DNA of 24,464 nucleotides from JAHDCE01 sp051275765 (GTDB taxonomy: Bacteria > Bacteroidota > Bacteroidia > Chitinophagales > Saprospiraceae): assembly GCA_051275765.1 (NCBI GenBank), contig JBNMOV010000016.1, positions 1 through 24,464 of the forward strand. Direction: 5' to 3'. Position 1 is the first letter of the stretch, and each line of letters begins with the position of its first letter. Made by a program: the position numbers and the translations under genes. The notes under the pieces were generated by a model. That model worked only from the letters and a program-made list of their open reading frames with translations, did not search any database and was not told the origin of the DNA. Below, one piece after another: positions 16,421 through 22,293 of this stretch.

Positions 16421-16591
16421 ACTAGTGTACTAACTCATAAATTTTGATACGCCCAAGATTTGTACTTATCAGCTTCTGTGTCGTTCCAAAAATACTCATT
16501 ACGCTACGGCGTAACTCCGTTTTTTGTGCCTAACAAAAACTAATAATTACGGAAGCTTAACATACCTTAATTTATGAGTTAGTACACTAGT
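16421..16591. repeat. Palindromic repeat element G (171 bp, 23-bp perfect arms)
   Basis: ACTAGTGTACTAACTCATAA (start of the arm 16421-16443) is the exact complement of the arm 16569-16591. The core ACGCTACGGCGT is at about 16501-16512. The interior halves keep partial complementarity. Just to the left (16258-16420) are AGTTATTR-type short repeats and an inverted pair TTATTAGGTTATTG / CAATAACTTAATAA. The right 35 bases recur at 13803-13837. Confidence 0.82.
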
Positions 16592-16873
16592 CACTCAATA
16601 ACTGATGTTACGCATGATTAGATTAGAATCTGTTTTAATTTAGTATTACTAGTTACTAACTGTCAGAGCATTATTCATTGTTTTTGGTTCTTTTTGGTAG
16701 CAAAAAGAACCAAAAACTACCCGACTAGTTGTAGTTCTTAACGCTACGACGATGCTTGAAACCCTAAACAAAATAAACTCGCTCTAGCAGTATTTCTTTT
16801 GTTTGATTTCGTCTGTCATCTAGCTATCATACTTCAAATTCATAGCAGTTTTTGCTCATACAGTATTTTGTTT

Positions 16874-17007
16874 GGTTCTTTGACAAATGTCGGGGAAAGT
16901 TGCAGGTGGTCAAACACACTGCAAGGGCAATTGCCTGATTTTCAAGCTCCGACATGTGAGGTGTTTGTTCACCTCACATCTTTTTTTACGACATTTGTCA
17001 AAGAACC
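16874..17007. mobile_element. 134-bp miniature inverted-repeat element (MITE), ISL3-like ends
   Basis: GGTTCTTTGACAAATGTCG (16874-16892) and its exact complement (16989-17007) are 19-bp perfect inverted ends. The 8 bases outside are TTTTGTTT and GTTTGTTT (7 of 8 identical), a near-perfect 8-bp target duplication. GG-T/C-TCTT ends with 8-bp duplications are typical of the ISL3 family (inference). The inside has no ORF of note but is highly structured: ATGTCGGGG (16887-16895) can pair with CTCCGACAT (16947-16955), TTGCAG with CTGCAA, and a terminator hairpin follows. Confidence 0.7.
16954..16987 (+). terminator. Rho-independent terminator inside the MITE
   Basis: ATGTGAGGTG (16954-16963) pairs with CACCTCACAT (16970-16979) around a 6-base loop, followed by a 7-T run (16981-16987). 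It is a strong + strand terminator with no gene directly upstream, so it may end a small structured RNA made from the element. Confidence 0.6.
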
Positions 17008-17204
17008 GTTTGTTTTAAATGGATTCAATGTATCGTCTTCACTAAACTGCATAATGTCGGGATCGTGGATTTTTTTAAACATAATAGACTGATTAAAAAT
17101 GAATTATCCTAATATTTAACATAATAAAATTAGATAATATTTAACTTATTAGGAGGATTGACCTTATGGATTTTAAGTGCTTTTTGGGCGTTAAGAATTC
17201 ATCG

Positions 17205-17249
17205 GGTTTAGATTTTTTTTGGTACTTTTTTTATCAATGAAAAAAGTAC
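17205..17249 (+). repeat. Repeat R2, partial copy 3 (3' end hairpin)
   Basis: A GCGTTAAGAA tract shortly upstream (about 17189), then TTTTTTTTGGTAC, with GTACTTTTTT (17222-17231) pairing with AAAAAAGTAC (17240-17249). Same order as the 3' parts of copies 1 and 2, but the stem sequence differs with both strands changed together. Confidence 0.55.
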
Positions 17250-17348
17250 AGAAGATCCAAAAAGTATAGAAATAAAAGTGCTGACTAGCACTAAATTAAA
17301 TCTGCAAAATTACTTTTGCGTAACATCAGTCAATAACTAACTTTCCCT

Positions 17349-17356
17349 TATATTTG
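17349..17356 (+). promoter_or_regulatory. -7 promoter box (TATATTTG) of recQ
   Basis: A perfect TAnnTTTG followed by CAAAAAAG, the same layout as at pepD. The corresponding -33 position falls on the right end of the candidate 730-bp element, so the insertion may have replaced the original -33 sequence. Confidence 0.5.
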
Positions 17357-17377
17357 CAAAAAAGAAACACCTTTCAA

Positions 17378-19282
17378 TTGGATAAGAAAACTGAAATACT
17401 AAAACAATATTGGGGCTATGATTCTTTTCGTTCTATGCAGGGCGAAATCATAGATTCCGTTTTGTCTGGAAAAGATACACTTGCCTTGATGCCAACTGGC
17501 GGAGGTAAGTCGATTTGTTTTCAAGTACCGGCTTTGGTTAAAGAAGGTGTGGCGATTGTGATTTCTCCTTTGATTGCTCTAATGAAAGATCAAGTTTCTA
17601 ATCTTAAAAAAAGGGGAATAACTGCGGAAGCTATTTTTTCTGGAATGCACTATCGAGATATCGATCGTATTTTGGATAATGCTGCATATGGTGGACTCAA
17701 ATTTTTATACCTTTCTCCAGAGCGATTGACGACAGAAATTGTGAGAGAACGCATTAAGAAAATGAATGTCAATGTATTAGCTGTGGATGAAGCACATTGT
17801 ATTTCTCAATGGGGCTATGATTTTCGTCCGCCTTATCTCAAGATTGCAGAAATTAGGGAATTACTTCCCAATACGCCTATCATTGCAGTAACTGCAACAG
17901 CTACGAAACAAGTGGCAATTGATATTCAAGAAAAGTTGGAATTTAAGGATGGTATAATGTTCCAAAAGAGTTTTTCTCGTTCCAATTTATCCTATTCTGT
18001 TCTTCATGAACATAATAAGACAGTTAAGTTGCTGGATATTCTGAAACGTATCAGAAGTTCTGCTGTGGTTTATGCTAGAAATCGTAGACAAACAAAGGAA
18101 GTTGCTAATTATTTAGTACAAAAAGGAATAAGTGCTTCTTGTTATCATGCAGGATTAGAATCTGATGAAAGAAGTAAGCGACAAGATGCTTGGATTAATA
18201 ATAAAATCCGTGTGATGGTCTCTACGAATGCTTTTGGAATGGGAATAGATAAACCAGATGTGCGAGTGGTCGTTCATTTGGATTTGCCAGATAATTTGGA
18301 GGCATATTTCCAAGAAGCAGGACGAGCAGGGCGTGATGGAAGGAAAGCATTTGCAGTTTTATTGTATAATGAGAAGGATAAAATCATGTTGGAGAAGCAC
18401 TATAAACAGGGCTTTCCATCTTTTGATGAAGTGCGTAAAGTTTGGCAGGCATTGGGGAGTTATTACCAATTGGCGATAGGCGGTGGAATAGGAGAGAGTT
18501 ATGATTTTGATTTGGTAGAATTTTCGAATAATTATAAATTTGAAGTCGTAAAAACCTATAACTGTCTCAAAATGTTAGAGCAAAACGGTTGGGTGACCTT
18601 GAGTGATGCAGTACATATGCCGCCTTCTATTACATTTATCATGAAAAAGGAAGTGCTGTATGATTATCAATTGAAAAACAAAAGATTAGACAAAGTTATC
18701 CGTCGCATTTTGCAGAGTTATCAAGGTGGATATGGACAAGTGATGCAAATCAGAGAATTTAGTAAATTAGCTTATTCATTGAAGATGAATGCAGAGCAAT
18801 TGGATATTTTATTGCAGAAACTGGATCATGAAGAAGTGCTCGAATATCTTCCTGCGAAGGATAAACCACAGTTGACTTTTTTGAGAGAAAAAGTAGGTGT
18901 CAATAATTTAGATTTTGATATCAGCCTTTACAATTTTAGAAAAGAAAGACAAAAGGAAAGAATGGCTAAAGCGATTGCTTATGCTGAATATCCTGTTTGT
19001 AGAAGTCAGCAATTATTATCTTATTTTGGTGAAAAACTAAAAGATAAATGTGGTATTTGTGATGTTTGTACTGGACGGAATTCATCAGGAATGACTGCTG
19101 ATGAATTTAATCGTTTGCAAGATAAAGTAAGTAGATTATTAAAAAAAGAACAATTGAATACAGCCGAAATTTTGGATTCTTTCGCTCCAAAATATGAAAA
19201 GAAATTACTGAAAGTATTGGATTATATGTATTCTGAGGAGATTATTTCTAAAGGGAAGAATGGGGAGTTGCTATTGAATTAA
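17378..19282 (+). CDS. recQ: ATP-dependent DNA helicase RecQ
   Basis: 634 residues from the TTG at 17378; no ATG lies near the N-terminus. A TTG at 17354 is also in frame but sits inside the -7 promoter box. The start used gives the normal RecQ opening, KKTEILKQYWGYDSFRSMQ. Helicase motifs: MPTGGGKSICFQ (Walker A), VDEAHCISQWGYDFRP (DEAH and aromatic-rich loop), VTATAT, STNAFGMGIDKPDVR, and QEAGRAGRDG (motif VI). The RecQ-Ct zinc site is complete: C in YPVCRSQQ, then CGICDVC. The C-terminal HRDC domain of E. coli RecQ is not evident; a short winged-helix-like tail ends the protein. It unwinds DNA 3' to 5' in recombination and fork repair. The non-ATG start is unusual and may reflect a nearby insertion or base error. 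Confidence 0.93.
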   Translation: MDKKTEILKQYWGYDSFRSMQGEIIDSVLSGKDTLALMPTGGGKSICFQVPALVKEGVAIVISPLIALMKDQVSNLKKRGITAEAIFSGMHYRDIDRILDNAAYGGLKFLYLSPERLTTEIVRERIKKMNVNVLAVDEAHCISQWGYDFRPPYLKIAEIRELLPNTPIIAVTATATKQVAIDIQEKLEFKDGIMFQKSFSRSNLSYSVLHEHNKTVKLLDILKRIRSSAVVYARNRRQTKEVANYLVQKGISASCYHAGLESDERSKRQDAWINNKIRVMVSTNAFGMGIDKPDVRVVVHLDLPDNLEAYFQEAGRAGRDGRKAFAVLLYNEKDKIMLEKHYKQGFPSFDEVRKVWQALGSYYQLAIGGGIGESYDFDLVEFSNNYKFEVVKTYNCLKMLEQNGWVTLSDAVHMPPSITFIMKKEVLYDYQLKNKRLDKVIRRILQSYQGGYGQVMQIREFSKLAYSLKMNAEQLDILLQKLDHEEVLEYLPAKDKPQLTFLREKVGVNNLDFDISLYNFRKERQKERMAKAIAYAEYPVCRSQQLLSYFGEKLKDKCGICDVCTGRNSSGMTADEFNRLQDKVSRLLKKEQLNTAEILDSFAPKYEKKLLKVLDYMYSEEIISKGKNGELLLN

Positions 19283-19342
19283 GTTGCGAATAAACTCCGC
19301 AAAGTTGATAGTCCATTATATTGTGTGCGTACTATCATTTTT

Positions 19343-19573
19343 CTACACTAATGGCTTGAATACTAAATATTCAAAAGGATACAGTTTGTATTTTTTGCCA
19401 TTAAATTTTACTTTTCTTTCATAGTCATTGATATCAATACTACCAAACACTATGACAGAATTATCGAATACAAGCGTATCTACATAGTTGTAATACAGTG
19501 AGTCAGGCACATGATAAACTGATAATTCGATATTCAGCGGTTCATCTTTAATATAGGAAGTATCTATTAGACA
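19343..19573 (-). pseudogene. C-terminal fragment of an unknown protein
   Basis: 77 open codons with no start codon, ending in TAG at 19343-19345. Readable strips: YIKDEPLNIELSVYHVPDSL, TLVFDNSVIVFGSIDIND, KYKLYPFEYLVF. The composition is that of a real beta-rich protein. Its 5' end coincides exactly with one arm of the 80-bp inverted repeat at 19573-19652, which suggests truncation there. No family recognised. Confidence 0.5.
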
Positions 19574-19652
19574 TTATTCCAAAATGCTTTTTTATTAAAA
19601 ATTAACATTAACAATCAGTTAGTTATAGGTCAATTTTCCATTTTGGAATAAT
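19573..19652. repeat. 80-bp segment with 14-bp perfect inverted ends
   Basis: ATTATTCCAAAATG (19573-19586) and CATTTTGGAATAAT (19639-19652). One end coincides with the broken 5' side of the fragment at 19343; the other lies inside the 3' coding end of the next gene. The AT-rich centre has no further structure of note. No clear target duplication was found. Confidence 0.5.
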
Positions 19653-19956
19653 CAATATTGAATAAGAATTTCCACCTAATTTTTTCGACTTCTTTTTTAA
19701 GTCAAGATAAGTTTCAAATAAATCGGAGTCTTCCCCTATGGAAATATCACATTTAACAATTGATACTTGTTGTAAAGTAGCAGTACTTTTATCAGTATAA
19801 ATAAGATTAAATTTTTCTATTTGTTGATTTGTAACACCAATGGTATCTTTAATAATTATCTCGATGTCTTGTGTTTTCGCAGTAGAGGAGAAAAAATAAA
19901 ATGAGTATTAAAATTAGGCAATTACGGGTATTTAAAATTCCTCTTACTAAATTCTA
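19623..19956 (-). pseudogene. Small exported protein of unknown function, N-terminus frameshifted
   Basis: Ends at the stop 19623-19625. The main part reads TQDIEIIIKDTIGVTNQQIE through LGGNSYSILIIPKWKIDL, about 80 residues, with no start codon in that frame. A hydrophobic signal-like stretch, NCLILILILFF, lies immediately upstream in another frame; adding one base to the A6 run at 19891-19896 joins them into a preprotein cut near STA|KTQ. The likely start region has ATG followed at once by TAG (19954-19959), so the very beginning is also unclear. Probably a small secreted or periplasmic protein; no family recognised. Confidence 0.5.
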
Positions 19957-20021
19957 CATTGCGTATTTTTTCAATTCATGTCTAAATGAATCGTCTATCG
20001 ATCATTTAGATAAAACGAAAT

Positions 20022-20951
20022 TTATTTCAAAAACTCCACTCTAAAATATCCTGCAAAACCATATTTTAATAAATAAGGGCCATATAAACCAGCCAATCCA
20101 TGTCTAAGAAATTCAATAGGCATGATTTTGAGCTTGATCAGTAGTTTAGTCAACCAAGGAAACTTAAAAATGATTTTTACACCATCTTCGAATCTATCAA
20201 AATTGGATAATACATTGGGCGTATAATCTTTCACGACTACATTTTGAAAATGATGTTGTTTGCCGGATGTTACTGTTTCAGATAAATATTGAGGCTGAGG
20301 TAAGAAAAATCCTTTGGCAAAATAATTAGCAGCTTTTTGTTCGTTTGCTCCAGCGTTTCTTATTTTTTCTGTCCCATATCCATCGTAGATGATTAATTTA
20401 CCACGAGTACTTAATAGCTGTTGACATTTTTTAATGACTAAATCCAAATTCGAAGAATGACACAATGCTTCGATGGAAAAAATTAAATCTTGTTCTTCGA
20501 AAGTATGAGGTTCGAAGGTATCGAAATTGACTAATTGAAAAGAGATATTATCTAATCCTTTTGCATTTACTTTACTTTGAGCTTCATTGATATTCTTAGG
20601 AGTCAAATCCAATCCTAAAAACTGGACAGTTGGATTCATACGGGCTAGATTAATAATATTATAACCTACTCCACAACCCAATTCTACAACTCTTTTAGCA
20701 TCGATTTTCTTAATACTTCTATCTAAATCATTGACATGAAAAAGTAAACCCTCAGCATGGCTTCCACCGCTTTCTGGTTTGATAGGGAAGTGCATTGCTC
20801 CTTCTTTGGAGTGCATTTTATCATAAAAAATACGAAGCTTATTATAGTAGGAAGATATTTCGTCAGGGGCAGATGTAGCTTTATCCAGCCAGCCATTTCC
20901 AAGAATAGCATCTGTTTTTTCGAGATAAGTTTTTAATTCCGACTGATTCAT
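20022..20951 (-). CDS. SAM-dependent methyltransferase (class I, Methyltransf_11/25 type)
   Basis: 309 residues, ATG at 20949-20951. Motif I is VVELGCGVGYNI (88-99), with GLDLTPKNI (113-121) giving the acidic ribose-binding residue D115, then LVNFDTFEP, DLIFSIEALCHSSNLD and LLSTRGKLIIYDGYG, all in the order of class I methyltransferases. The His- and Cys-containing EALCHS segment and a long C-terminal region (about 200-309) ending in a hydrophobic, Leu/Lys-rich tail are reminiscent of sterol/tocopherol-type small-molecule methyltransferases, but the substrate is not determinable. No signal peptide. Three copies of a 7-base AATGATT repeat sit directly before the ATG. Confidence 0.85.
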   Translation of the reverse strand: MNQSELKTYLEKTDAILGNGWLDKATSAPDEISSYYNKLRIFYDKMHSKEGAMHFPIKPESGGSHAEGLLFHVNDLDRSIKKIDAKRVVELGCGVGYNIINLARMNPTVQFLGLDLTPKNINEAQSKVNAKGLDNISFQLVNFDTFEPHTFEEQDLIFSIEALCHSSNLDLVIKKCQQLLSTRGKLIIYDGYGTEKIRNAGANEQKAANYFAKGFFLPQPQYLSETVTSGKQHHFQNVVVKDYTPNVLSNFDRFEDGVKIIFKFPWLTKLLIKLKIMPIEFLRHGLAGLYGPYLLKYGFAGYFRVEFLK

Positions 20952-20953
20952 AT

Positions 20954-20974
20954 AATGATTAATGATTAATGATT
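20954..20974. repeat. Three tandem 7-bp repeats (AATGATT) upstream of the methyltransferase
   Basis: AATGATT three times in tandem, beginning 3 bases upstream of the minus-strand ATG at 20951. Copy number could vary by slippage and alter the 5' leader. Confidence 0.5.
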
Positions 20975-21116
20975 GAAATGCCTCTCATTTTAGAAACAAT
21001 GTAGGTTTTGATTAGAGACAGATACCTTGCGTCTTGCCCAATAAAAGCACAAATGCCAGAAGAATATTTCGTAATAATTATAATGAAAAACAAAACTTAT
21101 TTTGAATACAAGCCAG

Positions 21117-21590
21117 TTATCCTAAAACGCCCATTTGCCAACAAGCTAATAAACCAACAATTCCTCCCATCACTAATCCTCCTGCTACATCTGTCCAAAA
21201 GTGTTTTTTTAATAAAATTCTAGAACAGCAAACGATTGCAATGACTAAAAGAAAAAGAACTTTCATCACGACTAATTCAGCTAAGAAAAATAAAGTCAGA
21301 TAAACTACTGTAATTCTGGCAGCATGAAGGCTAGGAAAACTACCAGCATCGATTTTTTCCATGGTATTAGAATATTTCTGACCAGTAGGGCGAGCCTTAG
21401 GAAAAACTATCTTGATGATAGAACCTAGGACTTCATTCACTGCCAAAGCTCCTAATAAAATATAATATTCTTTAGAAGGGCCTAATATCGCAAATGGAAC
21501 AAATACCAATATCAATGGACTAGCAAGCGAAGTAAAATCCCGCATCCATTCTTTAAACTTATAGGCGTAAAAATTCTCTCCGGATTTCAT
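21117..21590 (-). CDS. PAP2-family membrane phosphatase, candidate PGP phosphatase
   Basis: 157 residues. All three PAP2 signatures are present: K60-x6-R67-P68 (KIVFPKARP), PSLHA (86-90, with Leu in place of the more usual Gly) and S123-R124-x5-H130-x3-D134. Several membrane helices surround them (about 22-37, 43-60, 93-122, 134-152), with the active site expected on the periplasmic face. The family removes phosphate from lipid phosphates such as phosphatidylglycerol-phosphate, phosphatidate or undecaprenyl diphosphate. It lies 85 bases downstream of pgsA on the same strand, so PGP dephosphorylation is the most attractive role (inference from context). Confidence 0.87.
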   Translation of the reverse strand: MKSGENFYAYKFKEWMRDFTSLASPLILVFVPFAILGPSKEYYILLGALAVNEVLGSIIKIVFPKARPTGQKYSNTMEKIDAGSFPSLHAARITVVYLTLFFLAELVVMKVLFLLVIAIVCCSRILLKKHFWTDVAGGLVMGGIVGLLACWQMGVLG

Positions 21591-21675
21591 GTAGATTGAG
21601 TAGGTTATTAATGTTATACTTTTTCCTCTCTCCTCACTCGTTTAAATGAGCGAAGGGAAACGGCCTTTCTCTTGA

Positions 21676-22245
21676 CTAAACTCCATGTACAGCCTTGACC
21701 AATTTCCAATTCTTAGCAAAGAAACTATATCCAGAGTGAAGCGTATGGAATAAGGTAATAGCCATAGCCAATGCGATAATCCACCAAAACGACTCATGAA
21801 AATATTCAGGAAGGTGATGTTTAACCATAAATATGACATAGCCTAAACCTATGGTTGACATCTGTAAAACCGTTTTTATTTTACCACCTTGAGCAGCAGC
21901 TATAACCGTTCCTTTTTCTAGGAAAATGAAACGATACACTGTAATGACTACTTCACGGAATACAATAGGAACAACCCACCAAAATGAGAGCATATCCAAA
22001 TAAGCCAGCACGGAAAAACAAACAATAACATAAATCTTATCTGCTATTGGATCTAGGATTTTTCCTAGCTTGGTGATTTTATTGTATTTACGAGCATACC
22101 AACCATCAAACCAGTCGGTTAATACAGTAAGTACACAGGCTATTCCTACCAAGATTCTAACCCATAAGCTGCCATCTATCAGTAGGAAAGGCACAGTCAA
22201 TGCCGATAGAATTCTGATAGAACTAAGTATATTAGGTACATTCAT
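21676..22245 (-). CDS. pgsA: CDP-diacylglycerol-glycerol-3-phosphate 3-phosphatidyltransferase
   Basis: 189 residues, the usual length. The CDP-alcohol phosphatidyltransferase signature D-x2-D-G-x2-A-R-x8-G-x3-D-x3-D is complete at D44, D47, G48, A51, R52, G61, D65 and D69. It opens MNVPNILSSIRIL, typical of PgsA, and has several membrane helices. It makes phosphatidylglycerol-phosphate from CDP-diacylglycerol and glycerol-3-phosphate in the inner membrane. A TAnnTTTG box ends only 5 bases before the ATG, so the mRNA may be almost leaderless. The downstream PAP2 gene could do the next step. Confidence 0.92.
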   Translation of the reverse strand: MNVPNILSSIRILSALTVPFLLIDGSLWVRILVGIACVLTVLTDWFDGWYARKYNKITKLGKILDPIADKIYVIVCFSVLAYLDMLSFWWVVPIVFREVVITVYRFIFLEKGTVIAAAQGGKIKTVLQMSTIGLGYVIFMVKHHLPEYFHESFWWIIALAMAITLFHTLHSGYSFFAKNWKLVKAVHGV

Positions 22246-22250
22246 ACTTG

Positions 22251-22258
22251 CAAAGGTA
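22251..22258 (-). promoter_or_regulatory. -7 promoter box (TACCTTTG) of pgsA, near-leaderless
   Basis: A perfect TAnnTTTG on the minus strand with 5 bases between its last G and the ATG at 22245. The transcription start would fall at or next to the start codon. Confidence 0.6.
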
Positions 22259-22293
22259 AGGGAATTTCCTAAATACAGGATATAAAAAGGTGC

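Larger units (their letters stand above)
16681..17026 (-). repeat. Interspersed repeat R2, copy 2, split by a miniature element
   Basis: Inverted relative to copy 1 (11778-11973). Its terminal hairpin is 16 bp (16681-16696 with 16701-16716; TTTTTGGTTCTTTTTG). Sequence similarity to copy 1 is interrupted at 16874-17007 and resumes on the far side in the right register, so the uninterrupted copy 1 serves as the empty site. Confidence 0.68.
16827..17082 (-). pseudogene. 37-codon small ORF interrupted by the miniature element
   Basis: From the ATG at 17080-17082 the minus strand reads MFKKIHDPDIMQFSEDDT, then LNPFKT, and is cut by the element. Removing the 134-bp element plus one 8-base duplication leaves exactly 114 bases: LNPFKTKYCMSKNCYEFEV and a stop at 16827-16829. 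R2 copy 1 has a matching strip, NPLKTKYCLSINCYKKNI. Whether this peptide was ever made is unknown; it may simply be a conserved strip of the repeat. No known family is recognised. Confidence 0.4.
16601..17330. mobile_element. Candidate 730-bp element with 14-bp inverted ends and CAATA target duplication
   Basis: ACTGATGTTACGCA (16601-16614) and its exact complement TGCGTAACATCAGT (17317-17330) face each other, and CAATA lies directly outside both ends (16596-16600 and 17331-17335) in direct orientation. This is the signature of an insertion with a 5-bp target duplication. There is no transposase inside; the interior holds repeat R2 copies 2 and 3 and a nested 134-bp miniature element. It ends 18 bases before the recQ promoter box. 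A chance combination is possible because CAATAACT strings are common nearby. Confidence 0.5.

Noticed and set aside
16799..17092. Open frame of 97 codons on the + strand
   Set aside because: It runs through the R2 repeat and the MITE and has no protein-like features.
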